This document shows positions 23,974 through 31,651 of a stretch of 64,000 bases of DNA, piece after piece. The stretch covers positions 62,001 through 126,000 of the forward strand of contig NZ_JAAIXY010000024.1 of the NCBI RefSeq assembly GCF_010894455.1, read 5' to 3'. Position 1 is the first letter of the stretch. Each line of letters begins with the position of its first letter. The translations under genes were made by a program, and so were the position numbers. The notes under the pieces were generated by a model. The model did not search any database. It was not told the origin of the DNA and was given only the letters and a program-made list of their open reading frames with translations. The stretch comes from Myxococcus eversor (GTDB taxonomy: Bacteria; Myxococcota; Myxococcia; Myxococcales; Myxococcaceae).

Positions 23974-24270
23974 ATGAGTAACGAGAATCAGGATGCGGGG
24001 CCGGCAAACGAGACGGGGCCGAAGGACGAGCGAAAACGCGCCAAGAGGACGCCTGTCCCTCGAAGTGAACTGCCTGCAGACGTGTGGCTGGTGGAGCACG
24101 TTGCGAAGTTCGCGGGGAAGTCGGATGGGTGGGTGTATTCCCTTGTGGCGGCCGGCGAGATTCCCTTCACCAAGAGGGGTGGTGCTCTCTACTTTGACCC
24201 GGAGACCATTGCCCGCTGGCTCGTGGGTAAACCTGTTGCCGTCACCCCGCCCAAGGGACGAGGCCACTGA
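23974..24270 (+). CDS. Excisionase-like helix-turn-helix protein
   Basis: 98 residues from the ATG at 23974, with GGGGGAG upstream; an in-frame ATG lies 18 bases earlier. A charged tail (1-35) leads to WLVEHVAKFAGKSDGWVYSL and a basic wing ending LYFDPETIARWL. That is the MerR-type winged helix of excisionase (HTH_17) proteins, which bind arm sites and turn integrase toward excision. The stop overlaps the integrase start as TGATG, so both are made together. Confidence 0.75.
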   Translation: MSNENQDAGPANETGPKDERKRAKRTPVPRSELPADVWLVEHVAKFAGKSDGWVYSLVAAGEIPFTKRGGALYFDPETIARWLVGKPVAVTPPKGRGH

Positions 24271-25487
24271 TGGCCTACGTCCGCAAGAAGGCCGGGCGCA
24301 AAGGATTCACCGCGACGATTAAGTCGGCGAGCGGTGAGTTCCGGGAGGTCGCCGTCCCTGGGCGGACCAAGACGGAAGCGCGAAAGAATGCGCGCGACCT
24401 CGAGACCAAGGCATGGCGCGTCCGGCACAACCTCGAGGTCGAACCGGGACTGCTGCTGCTGGTGACGGCCAGCGCTGACTACCTCAAGGCCATCAGGCAT
24501 CACGAAGGCTGGAAGTCCACCGAGTCCCGCTGGCGGCTCCACATCCTGCCCGGGTTGGGTCGCAAGGCTGTCGCGCAGATTCTGCCCACGGACATTGAGG
24601 CGTTCCTTGCGACGAAGCAGGACGAGGGCTACTCCCAGCAGTCGCGCCGCCATCTACGAATGACGCTGTCCGCATTCTACCGGTGGGCCATCAAGGCGGA
24701 GCTTGCGATTCGGAACCCCGTCTCCGAGACGGAGACCATTGCTGTCCCGGTGGCTACGCCAGCAGCGCTCAAGTTCGAGCAGGTCGAGGTGTTGCGCGAC
24801 GCCGCTGGCGTCCAGTGGCTTGCCGACCTTATCTGGGTCGCCGCCCACCTCGGACTTCGATACGCCGAGCTGCGCCAGGTCGAATGGACGCACATCGATT
24901 GGCGCAATCGGCGCATCGCCACCAAGCGCGCCAAGCGCATCGCCGGTCGCGAGCGCCGGACTCCGCCCAGGCCGGCGTCCATCCCGGAGTCGTTGATTCC
25001 CTACCTCCGGGAGATGCACAAGCGGCGGCGCGGCAACTTTCTCTTCTGCTACGAGGACGGCGGCCAGCTGCCGACGAGCAGTCCGGATGCTCGATTCAAG
25101 AGTGCCCTCAAGGCCGCAGGCATCGTCTCTGGCTACCGGCGCATCTGCAGGCGGCAGACGTGCCGGTACGAGGAGAAGTCCAAGGTGGGGCGCAGCGTCG
25201 AGTGCCCCAAGTGCGGCTTCCTCCTGTGGGTGAGCCCCATTCATGGCGGCTACAGCTTCAAAAGCCTCAGGAGTACCCTGATTACGCACATCATCGACAC
25301 GACGGGGAACCCGCGGGCGGCGCAGCTCCAGGCTGACCAGGCCGATATTCGAACGACGCTCAACCACTACCATGCGGCCGACCTTGACGTTCAAGGTGCG
25401 GCCATCGACAAGGCGTTCGCCGGTAGCGGCACTAATACCCCGCCGCGTGCCATGGCGGCTGCCGGGCGCCCGCGTTCGCCCGAATAG
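24270..25487 (+). CDS. int: Tyrosine-type phage integrase with zinc-ribbon insertion
   Basis: 405 residues. Residues 1-50 form the arm-binding start, 65-150 the core-binding (SAM-like) domain and 165-380 the catalytic domain. Arg197 is in LGLRYAEL, box II reads FKSLRST (Arg334), and the nucleophile is probably Tyr367 in LNHYHAAD. The usual His three residues before Arg334 is Lys, and the LGH-type His before the tyrosine is also changed. A four-Cys insertion (Cys293, Cys298, Cys312, Cys315) looks like a zinc ribbon within the catalytic domain. The attachment site lies 140 bases downstream. Confidence 0.88.
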   Translation: MAYVRKKAGRKGFTATIKSASGEFREVAVPGRTKTEARKNARDLETKAWRVRHNLEVEPGLLLLVTASADYLKAIRHHEGWKSTESRWRLHILPGLGRKAVAQILPTDIEAFLATKQDEGYSQQSRRHLRMTLSAFYRWAIKAELAIRNPVSETETIAVPVATPAALKFEQVEVLRDAAGVQWLADLIWVAAHLGLRYAELRQVEWTHIDWRNRRIATKRAKRIAGRERRTPPRPASIPESLIPYLREMHKRRRGNFLFCYEDGGQLPTSSPDARFKSALKAAGIVSGYRRICRRQTCRYEEKSKVGRSVECPKCGFLLWVSPIHGGYSFKSLRSTLITHIIDTTGNPRAAQLQADQADIRTTLNHYHAADLDVQGAAIDKAFAGSGTNTPPRAMAAAGRPRSPE

Positions 25488-25510
25488 TGCCCGAAGAATT
25501 TTGATGAAAG

Positions 25511-25528
25511 CTCACGAACGAACGTGAG
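25511..25528. terminator. Hairpin downstream of the integrase
   Basis: CTCACG, a six-base loop AACGAA, then CGTGAG, 24 bases after the integrase stop. The stem is short and lacks a T tract, so it may be a weak terminator or a protein-binding site near the attachment site. Confidence 0.35.
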
Positions 25529-25628
25529 TGAACGGGAAGAAGTGGCACCCGGACGAAAGACAAACAGCAGAAAACAGGAAGGAAAGCGAATGTTCAGCGC
25601 CGCGACGGAAACTTCGACACCGAAGACG

Positions 25629-25675
25629 TTGGCCTCCGGAGCCAAAGGCCACAGGTTCGAATCCTGTATCGCGCG
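25629..25675 (+). tRNA. 3' half of a tRNA-Arg(CCG): prophage attachment site
   Basis: The anticodon arm is TTGGC / CTCCGGA / GCCAA with anticodon CCG. A five-base variable loop, a T arm of ACAGG / TTCGAAT / CCTGT, and the acceptor 3' strand ATCGCGC with discriminator G follow. The expected 5' acceptor strand GCGCGAT and a D arm are absent upstream, so this is a partial tRNA. That is what is left at one end when a phage integrates into a tRNA 3' end. The full gene should lie at the other prophage end. Confidence 0.85.
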
Positions 25676-25686
25676 CAGAGGAACGT

Positions 25687-25725
25687 GCCCGGGATACTTG
25701 GGGTTTTTCCCCGAGCATCCCGGGC
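25687..25725. terminator. Strong hairpin after the tRNA fragment
   Basis: GCCCGGGAT and ATCCCGGGC form a perfect outer stem, with CTTGGGG/CCCCGAG continuing inside around a TTTTT loop (one mismatch between the two parts). It lies 12 bases after the tRNA end and is probably the transcription stop of the original tRNA gene. Confidence 0.6.
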
Positions 25726-25787
25726 GCTGACTCCCGCTCCGGCACCTCCACCCAGCGATTTCCCACCTGGCCGCGAAGCCGGAAGAG

Positions 25788-26050
25788 CGTCCTCGTGTCG
25801 GAGGACGTCAGCGGGCTGCCGTGCGAGGAGTTGGGCCTGCTCCTTGGCGAACTCCTTGTGGAGTTGGGGGACAGGCCCGGCGTGGTGGCGGCCTCCACCA
25901 TCGGCCTCTCGGTGCAGCGGAGGGAAGGTGGGTCCTTCGGGCTTCTCCGCCCACGTTGGAGCCCTCGTCGCCCCCCGCATGTGTCGCCAGTGGACGTTCC
26001 GTCTGGTCGACTGCGGGAACCGGGACCTGCGCCGGAGCGCGAGGCCGCGA
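25788..26050 (+). pseudogene. Remnant of a DnaC-like helicase-loader ATPase (C-terminal part, frameshifted)
   Basis: The DNA and translated sequence match the last third of the intact gene at 29990-30811. One frame reads EDVSGLPCEELG and LSVQRREGGS, corresponding to DDVSGPPGEEVG and LSVQRRDGGS. After about 25935 the match moves to another frame (VDCGNRDLRR). The Walker A half is missing. An indel and loss of the front half make it a clear pseudogene, left beside the attachment site. Confidence 0.75.
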
Positions 26051-26103
26051 CACCGTCTCCGTGTGCTGGTGGCCGTGGTGCTGAGGTGAGGTTGTTTCGT
26101 GCC

Positions 26104-26454
26104 TCAGGCTGCGCGCCTGGCTTCGCGGTGCGTCCGCTGCAGCTCTCCCGTCATGGTGAAGATGGCGGAGAGCCCGCATGCCGGACACGTCACCTGGATT
26201 GTTGGCGGAGGTGGTGGTGGCGGCTTGTACCCAGGAGCCGGGTTCACGAGAGGCCGCAACTCTGGCGGACGAGAGTCAGGCTCAATGTCACCATAACTTG
26301 CCTGGCATTCGGGGCAGTGGAGACGCCGAAGCAGTGGACGGATGACGGTCCGGTTGTATCGCCACACGACGAGCATCAAGACCATCACCACGAGCGCGAC
26401 GCACGCGACCACGCCGGCGCAGAACACCAGAAAATCGGCAGGCTCCAAGGGCAC
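26104..26454 (-). CDS. Membrane-anchored zinc-ribbon protein
   Basis: 116 residues. An N-terminal transmembrane segment (about 8-32, FLVFCAGVVACVALVVMVLM) is followed by CPEC, a proline run and CPACG, giving a four-Cys zinc ribbon. The protein at 31652-32005 has the same layout on the same strand and also lies after a DnaC-like gene. Membrane-tethered zinc ribbon of unknown role. Confidence 0.6.
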   Translation of the reverse strand: MPLEPADFLVFCAGVVACVALVVMVLMLVVWRYNRTVIRPLLRRLHCPECQASYGDIEPDSRPPELRPLVNPAPGYKPPPPPPPTIQVTCPACGLSAIFTMTGELQRTHREARRAA

Positions 26455-26510
26455 CCCCTGACGCTACGAGTGTACCAGGGCACGTGTGCAGGGTGGCTCC
26501 GGGGGCAGGG

Positions 26511-27083
26511 ATGACGCGCTCGCGCATCGAGTTCGTGCTGCCCGTGGGCACGAAGAACACGAGCAAGGTCCGTGACCGCCACCAGGTGCGAGCGAAGCGG
26601 GAGAAGGGGCCGCGCCAGGCCACGGAGCTGCTTTGGCCAGGGTGGACGGGCCCGGTGCTGCTGGTCGTGCGGCTGACACGTGTGTCGCCGCGGCTCCTGG
26701 CGGGCGGGGACTCCCTGCCCATCGTGCTGAAGAGCGTCCGCGACGAGGTGGCCCGGCAGCTCCGTGTCGACGACTCGTCACCTTTGGTTCGGTGGGTCTA
26801 CGCACAATCGCGGGGAGAGTCCTCCGTGTTGGTGGAGCTGTCCTGGGGTGAGGATGCGCTCGCGGCGGCGGTCCGTGCACGGGACCGCTCACCCCACCCG
26901 CCAGCCGCGTTTCTTCCAACTGTCCCTGGGGTGTGCGGACCGCCTTCCCGACTGCTCCGACTCGCGGTCCGCCTGGCCGCCCCCGTTACGAACAGCTTGG
27001 GTGACCCGCCTGCGATCCATTACCCCGGTCCGTCACACCAGCCTGATGGCGTCCTCTACAACGGCATCAAGCGGCAGCGGTGA
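26511..27083 (+). pseudogene. RusA-like Holliday-junction resolvase, probably degenerate
   Basis: The first 115 residues resemble RusA-type phage proteins: VLPVGTKNTSKVRDRHQ, then GGDSLPIVLKSVRDEVARQL, RVDDSSPLVRW and YAQ. RusA enzymes need a DxDN pair; here the matching site reads GGDS. The last 75 residues have unnatural Pro/Arg-rich composition, as after a frameshift. I read it as an inactivated prophage gene; a functional, divergent protein is possible. Confidence 0.45.
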
Positions 27084-27253
27084 GGGGGCATCGCTTGTGA
27101 CGCAGGACTTCGCTTTCCTGCGAGGCGAGGGCCACTTAGTGCTTCGTGCGAGCGGTGGCGGGGGGGTATCAGCTTCCGGCACGCCGGACGGCGCGGCCGC
27201 CCGGGGCTGGGTGGATGGGCGGAAGAAGCCCAGGTTCCTACGAGGAGGAGTTG

Positions 27254-27604
27254 ATGAAGTGGTTGATTCTATTCTGTAACTTCATCGTCGCGTTCGGAAC
27301 CGTAGGGGTCGTCACGCTTGTCCTCCGGCTGGTTGTGAAGCGCCATTTCTTCGCGGCCACCCTCGCGTGGGGAATCTCCTGCGCTCTGGTCGCCGCTGGA
27401 TTGGGTGACAGCGCGGATCAGGGGCCGGCTTGGCCTGACGGCCTGACACCGACCGTCGTCGTCCTCCATGCCCTGGCGTCCCTCACGGTGGCCTCCATCC
27501 CTATTATCCGGCAGTGGTACATCGAGAGACAGCGGAAGGCTGGATTGTACTGGACGGCGGATGATGAGGAGCCGAAGCCCCCCGGACGCCGAAACCTGCT
27601 CTGA
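27254..27604 (+). CDS. Small membrane protein
   Basis: 116 residues from the ATG at 27254, with a perfect GGAGG ribosome site. Three or four membrane segments are visible (about 2-26, 33-50, 62-82), then a basic cytoplasmic tail. Its stop is 5 bases before the IS end. No family recognised. Confidence 0.6.
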   Translation: MKWLILFCNFIVAFGTVGVVTLVLRLVVKRHFFAATLAWGISCALVAAGLGDSADQGPAWPDGLTPTVVVLHALASLTVASIPIIRQWYIERQRKAGLYWTADDEEPKPPGRRNLL

Positions 27605-27608
27605 GGGG

Positions 27609-28635
27609 CATCCCTTTAAACCTCTTGCTTGACGCAATAGACGGTGCCGGCAGCAAGGATGCGTGATGTCGCGACCTGCCGGCGCACCTCGCTGCCCGGG
27701 GCGTAGCCGTTCTTCTTCCGTGGCTTCGGCCCGCGAGGGTGTTTGAGGAGCATCGCCGGGTCGACGTGTGTTGCCATTTTCACGAGCGTCCGGGCCAACT
27801 GCTTCGACGTCTGTCTTTCGTGCGGCACCCATACCTCTTCCGGAACGGCGACCTTCATTCCGCCGTAGTCCTCGCGCAATTCGGCCGCGATGTAGAAAGA
27901 GGAGATGGGCTTCTGCTCGCATACCGGATGGGCGGTCTGCACCGCCTGCAAGTGGGCCAACACGTCGTAGGCCGCCAGTGCGACGCAGAAGCCAAGCAGG
28001 GCGCCTCGAGGCGAGCCAAGGCTTCGCACCTCACTTTCAAGGCCTGACTCCAGGCGGCCAAAGAGGCATTCAATCCGCCAGCGTGTGCGGTACAGCCGTG
28101 CGAGCGTTGTCGCCCGCTTGCGCTCCGCCGGGACATTCGTCAGCAACCGGATGACGGTGTCGCCGTCGTCGGTGGGCGTATCGAGTTCAATCTCGATGCG
28201 CCGCAGTCGCATCGCGCCGCCTGCTCCGTCGGGAATGGACACCGGTTGCTCGAAGACCGTCCCGTCTCGACGTGCCCCACCTCGCGTCGCGGGCGTTCCT
28301 CGGTCGGCGAGGGATTGCGAGCATGCTCCCGCACGAGCAGGAAGGCGCCGCACGACTTCCTGCTCGACCATCGACTCCTCCGCTGTCGCGCGGAGGGCTA
28401 CTACCGCCATCTCTCCCATTGCTGACTGCCTCCCTCGGTTGTCGGCCCGGGGAGGGGGTCGGTTTTAGTGTCGCGAGGGGGGCAATTTTGCTGTCGCTCT
28501 ACACCCCAGGCCAACAGTGGCCAGGGAGCGACCGTCCGCACAGGGCCCAGGGCGTGCCGACGGGGCTGTCCCTTCGCACGCCTGCTCACCTTCCTCCCTC
28601 ACGGGGAGCCGATGCCGAAGATGTTTAAAGGGATG
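27609..28635 (-). mobile_element. IS4-type insertion sequence, internally deleted
   Basis: Perfect 13-base terminal inverted repeats, CATCCCTTTAAAC (27609-27621) and GTTTAAAGGGATG (28623-28635), bound a 1,027-base element; the match continues with 4 of the next 5 bases. Inside is only the C-terminal part of an IS4-family transposase. About 0.4 kb seems to be missing compared with a full element. A clear target duplication is not visible. Confidence 0.75.
27616..28419 (-). pseudogene. IS4-family transposase, N-terminal half lost
   Basis: 267 residues remain. The C-terminal catalytic region has LYRTRWRIECLFGRLESGLE, the Y-(2)-R-(3)-E signature with the catalytic glutamate. The two upstream aspartates of the DDE triad are absent, and the first 100 residues have unnatural composition. 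The stop codon lies within the terminal repeat. The protein should be inactive. Confidence 0.75.
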
Positions 28636-28705
28636 GGGCCAAGGACCTGGATGAGACGCGCGGCGCCGTGGAAACCCGGGTGAGGCAGTCGCATGTCGAC
28701 ATGGG

Positions 28706-29115
28706 CTAATACGACCTGGTCACTTCAAGAATGCGTGAGGGTGGGCGAAGTGTTCCGACTGCATGGCGCCGAGGCAGTTGAAGCGACTGGAGGGAGAGCT
28801 GGCGAGCTTCCTTGAGTCGAGTTTCTCGGGCCTGGGCCGGGTAGAACGGCGACGGGCGATGGACTGGTACGTGAAGGGCCTTCTGCTTGAGGGCGAGCGC
28901 AAGAGCATCGACCCGGTGGCAGGTCGGCTGATGGAGGAGGCTGGCGAGCAGGAGGCCATGCGCCAGCGTCTCCAACAATGCGTCAGCGGCAGCGCCTGGG
29001 CGGACGAGGAAGTCAGGCGCCGACTGGCACTGAAGCTGGAGGCGGACCTGCCTGGAATTGAAGCCCTGGTGCCTCCGCCTGAGCAGCCCTCGCAGATGTG
29101 ACCAAGTCGTATTAG
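28706..29115 (+). mobile_element. 410-base IS701 mini-element
   Basis: CTAATACGACCTGGTCAC (28706-28723) and GTGACCAAGTCGTATTAG (29098-29115) are inverted repeats matching at 17 of 18 positions. They enclose only the first part of an IS701-type transposase gene. With both ends intact it could move if a full-length transposase is supplied in trans. Confidence 0.75.
28763..29101 (+). pseudogene. IS701-family transposase, N-terminal fragment
   Basis: 112 residues. VERRRAMDWYVKGLLLEGERKS and AGRLMEE match the N-terminal domain of IS701 (DDE_5) transposases. The frame stops before any of the catalytic DDE residues; a full protein has about 400. It lies within matching inverted repeats. Confidence 0.75.
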
Positions 29116-29173
29116 AAGCAGAAGGGAGGTCGGCCAATCCTATTGCAGATGCATTCACCAGGGGGTCGTGTCC

Positions 29174-29695
29174 CTATAAGTGTGTAGATGGCGAGGAGGG
29201 ACGGGCGGGAAAGAGGCCCGCGGAGATGAACGCCGGACCCGCGCACCCACTTTGCTCAAAGTAGATCGATACCTGATAGGCGTAGACCGTTGCCTTGTCG
29301 GCGTCGATGAGCCAGAGCCGCCCGTTCGAGTCCGGCCAATAGCCAGTCCCGCTGTTCGCAACCTCCTTCCCATCGGCATCGACATAGATGAATCCTGTTC
29401 CCGGGGCCGCCCCTGGCCCTGCTGGCCCCTCGGGCCCGGTGAGTCCTACCGGGCCCTGGGAACCTGCCGGACCTTGTGCTCCTGCGAGTCCCTGCGACCC
29501 CGCCGGACCTTGTGGACCCGTGAGTCCTACCAGCCCCTGCGGACCTGCTGGACCTTGCAGGCCCGTGAGTCCAGCCGGGCCAGGTGGGCCCTGCGGACCC
29601 TGTTTCCCTTCGGCACCGTCTTTCCCATTTGAGCCATCCGACGACTTCGAGCAAGCCACTGCGGTCACAATCGTAAGGATGAGAGCCATTCGCAT
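29174..29695 (-). CDS. Collagen-like repeat lipoprotein
   Basis: 173 residues. The signal peptide ends in TAVACS, lipobox-like. Residues about 24-100 are uninterrupted G-x-y triplets ([20 protein letters not shown]), giving a collagen-type triple helix. A small C-terminal domain with YVDADGKEV and [10 protein letters not shown] follows. Its end may be truncated by nearby insertions. The triplets are near-identical DNA repeats, so copy number may vary. Likely surface-displayed. Confidence 0.75.
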   Translation of the reverse strand: MRMALILTIVTAVACSKSSDGSNGKDGAEGKQGPQGPPGPAGLTGLQGPAGPQGLVGLTGPQGPAGSQGLAGAQGPAGSQGPVGLTGPEGPAGPGAAPGTGFIYVDADGKEVANSGTGYWPDSNGRLWLIDADKATVYAYQVSIYFEQSGCAGPAFISAGLFPARPSSPSTHL

Positions 29696-29829
29696 GCTCC
29701 ATCTATATCAAGGAGGCTCGTCAGGTAGAGATGGGTTCCTGCCATGGGTGCCGCCGGTCAGTCCATCTCGGGGCTCATCACATTCACTGCCGCCTGAAGG
29801 GTTTCCACTCCCACGACGTCAGCGCCGAG

Positions 29830-29993
29830 TTCCAGGAGGTGATGGGGTAGGGCGCAGCCTGCCGCGGGAGCCCGCGGCCTGCCTCGCCTACTCCGTGGAT
29901 GGCGCATGTGAGAGGCTGCACCGAGTCCTGTGGGCTCCGGGCCATCGCCTCAGGGCCGATGACGCTCAGGAAGGAGTGTTGGGCAGTCCATGA
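29830..29993 (+). pseudogene. Tail of a gene upstream of the DnaC-like ATPase
   Basis: The last about 50 codons of a frame read ACLAYSVDGACERLHRVLW and RADDAQEGVLGSP. They end in a TGA that overlaps the next ATG as ATGA. The natural composition and coupling suggest the remaining end of a replication gene whose front was lost when the collagen-like segment became adjacent. The remaining 134 bases up to 29696 hold nothing I can identify. Confidence 0.3.
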
Positions 29994-30811
29994 GTCGAGA
30001 CGACGAGAAGGCGCCGCCAGCCGATCCCCAGCGGCAAGGGCCCCAGCGACTGGCGGACCTGATGCGGAAGGGAATGTCCCAGGCGCGTGAGCGGCCTTCG
30101 GCGGGGCTGGCCCAGCTCGAGGCCGACTGGAAGCAGCGAGAGGTGGAGTCACAGCAGGCGAAAGCGACGGAGCGGGCCCGGCACGAGGCCGCCCATGCCG
30201 AAGCGTGGCCGCTGCACCTGAAGCGGTGCCACGCCCCTCCTGAAGCGGTGGAAGCCCTCGCCGGGGACAAGGTGCTGGAGACGGCTGCGCTGCGCGCCGC
30301 GAAGCACGTCTTGCATGAGGGGCTGCGCACGCTGTTGCTGTCCGGCGGCACCGGAGTGGGGAAGACGGTGGGGGCGTGCCACCTCTTCCGCCTCGCGGTG
30401 CGCTCCGAGACGCACGGCGGCCAGCGTCTGCCCGAGTGGGACGCGTCCGCCGGGGTCTACGTGAGCTGGTCGCAGTTGAAGCGCGCCAGCGACCACGAGG
30501 CGGAGGACATGCTTCTTCTCCAGCGAGCTGTCCAGGTGCGCGTCCTGGTCGTGGACGACGTCAGCGGGCCACCGGGCGAGGAGGTGGGTCCTCGCCAGCG
30601 GGAACTCCTCGAGGAACTGGTGGACAGGCGGGACAGGCCGGGCCTGGTGACGGCGTACACCACTCGCCTGTCAGTGCAGCGGAGGGACGGTGGGTCCTCG
30701 GATTTCGCCACCCGCGTTGGCGCCCGCGTCGTCTCTCGAATGAGCCGCCAGGGCACGTTCCACCTGGCCGACTGCGGAAACCGGGACCTGCGCCGGGGAG
30801 CGACGCCGTGA
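29990..30811 (+). CDS. DnaC/IstB-like AAA ATPase (phage helicase loader)
   Basis: 273 residues. Walker A GGTGVGKT (119-126) and Walker B VRVLVVDDVSG (183-193) are both present. A zinc-free charged N-terminal part (1-90) is followed by the AAA core ending in FATRVGARVVSRM and CGNRDLRR. DnaC-type proteins load the replicative helicase; IstB transposition proteins share this fold, but no IS21 partner is near. The degraded copy at 25788-26050 shows that this module was once duplicated. Confidence 0.75.
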   Translation: MSRDDEKAPPADPQRQGPQRLADLMRKGMSQARERPSAGLAQLEADWKQREVESQQAKATERARHEAAHAEAWPLHLKRCHAPPEAVEALAGDKVLETAALRAAKHVLHEGLRTLLLSGGTGVGKTVGACHLFRLAVRSETHGGQRLPEWDASAGVYVSWSQLKRASDHEAEDMLLLQRAVQVRVLVVDDVSGPPGEEVGPRQRELLEELVDRRDRPGLVTAYTTRLSVQRRDGGSSDFATRVGARVVSRMSRQGTFHLADCGNRDLRRGATP

Positions 30812-30924
30812 CGCAGGTACTGGCGAGCGGGAGGTGCTCTGGAGGCACCTGCGCAGCCGGAGGGGAACTCAGTGCCGTCGAGGCCTGGAACGTCCGGCAC
30901 CGCTCGGCCTATGAGGAGGCCTGA
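30808..30924 (+). CDS. 38-residue peptide coupled to the DnaC-like gene
   Basis: It begins at a GTG that overlaps the upstream stop (GTGA). The sequence has two cysteines and an acidic end, AWNVRHRSAYEEA. It is supported only by the coupling and natural composition. Confidence 0.35.
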   Translation: MTQVLASGRCSGGTCAAGGELSAVEAWNVRHRSAYEEA

Positions 30925-31006
30925 CGTTCAGCGTCGATCCGCGGAACGAGTTCCTCTGGCTGCGATTCGGTGAACGGTATCGGCTACGTCGTAAGGGAGA
31001 TCATCA

Positions 31007-31627
31007 GTGACGACCATGCACATCAAGACGCTGCGGGTGCACGAAGCCATTCGGGCTCGTCCGGGAATGTATCTGGGAGGGGAAGACCGGCGCGCACAGG
31101 CCGCTATATTGCTCAAACTGACGGTCGAATCCGTGGCCTCGACGAGTGATGGACCCGAGAGGATTCCGGTAGAGCTTCGGATATGGCCTGGGCCTGTATT
31201 CGAGTTGTCCTGCCCATGGGCGGACGCTCCGTTCCAATTGGTCAGCGAGCGCGGGGCTTCACTCAGCGTCATCGACCGGCACATGATGACCCTCTACGCT
31301 GGTGGCCCTCCCTTGTGGGGCTTGATTGATGGGCACGGCATCATCCTCAATGCACTGTCGTCGCGAGTTCTCCTGCAGACCTCAAACGGCGAGACGCGGC
31401 GAGAGGCAATGTACTCACGAGGGGGCATCATCACTCCAATGATGGACTTGCTGAACTCCTCATTGAACGGCACGCGCGTCGTCTTTGAACTCGACCCGCT
31501 ATTCTTCGATGCCGATGCGCGGGCCCATGCTCATTCGGATGCTGTGATTGAGGACCTGCGTACCCGATTCCCGTGGCTGACGGTTTCGCAACGTGCGGCC
31601 GATGTCACTGCTGGGGACCCGTGGTGA
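31007..31627 (+). CDS. GyrB/GHKL-like domain protein lacking the ATP site
   Basis: 206 residues from a GTG with GGGAGA 8 bases upstream; ATG at 31016 is an alternative. The start HEAIRARPGMYLGG matches the GyrB N-terminus (VRKRPGMYIG). GHGIILNALSSRVLLQTS matches the GyrB GVSVVNALS strand-helix, followed by NGTRVVFELDP like GTMVRFWP. The Asn/Asp residues that bind ATP in GyrB (VVDNAIDE, DGRGIP) are replaced by TVESVAST and CPWADAPF. It has no transducer or toprim domain. A decoy or structural role is inferred. Confidence 0.6.
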   Translation: MTTMHIKTLRVHEAIRARPGMYLGGEDRRAQAAILLKLTVESVASTSDGPERIPVELRIWPGPVFELSCPWADAPFQLVSERGASLSVIDRHMMTLYAGGPPLWGLIDGHGIILNALSSRVLLQTSNGETRREAMYSRGGIITPMMDLLNSSLNGTRVVFELDPLFFDADARAHAHSDAVIEDLRTRFPWLTVSQRAADVTAGDPW

Positions 31628-31651
31628 CACGCTCGTGTTCGCATTGTCCCC

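Larger units (their letters stand above)
1..25676. mobile_element. Prophage, right-hand part (left end outside the window)
   Basis: A lysis cassette, a long leftward early operon, a divergent regulatory region, an excisionase-like gene and an integrase lie in typical temperate-phage order. They end at a partial tRNA-Arg at 25629-25675. No head, tail or terminase genes are present, so these should lie to the left of base 1 if the phage is complete. Gene packing is phage-like, with many ATGA or GTGA stop/start overlaps. The right boundary is inferred from the tRNA fragment; the left boundary is not visible. Confidence 0.9.

Noticed and set aside
23445-23981. A 178-codon open frame in the gap before the excisionase gene
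   Set aside because: No ribosome site, no codon bias matching neighbours, and it runs into the excisionase start in another frame. Treated as non-coding.
27601-28640. Target-site duplication around the IS4-type element
   Set aside because: Only a GGG is shared by the flanks, which is too short to count.
29155-29385. Short minus-strand frame overlapping the collagen-like gene end
   Set aside because: It overlaps the C-terminal domain of the collagen-like protein in another frame and has no recognisable content.
29388-29700. Repetitive GC-rich plus-strand sequence as a tandem-repeat protein
   Set aside because: The repeat comes from the collagen triplets on the minus strand, which have a start, lipobox and stop.
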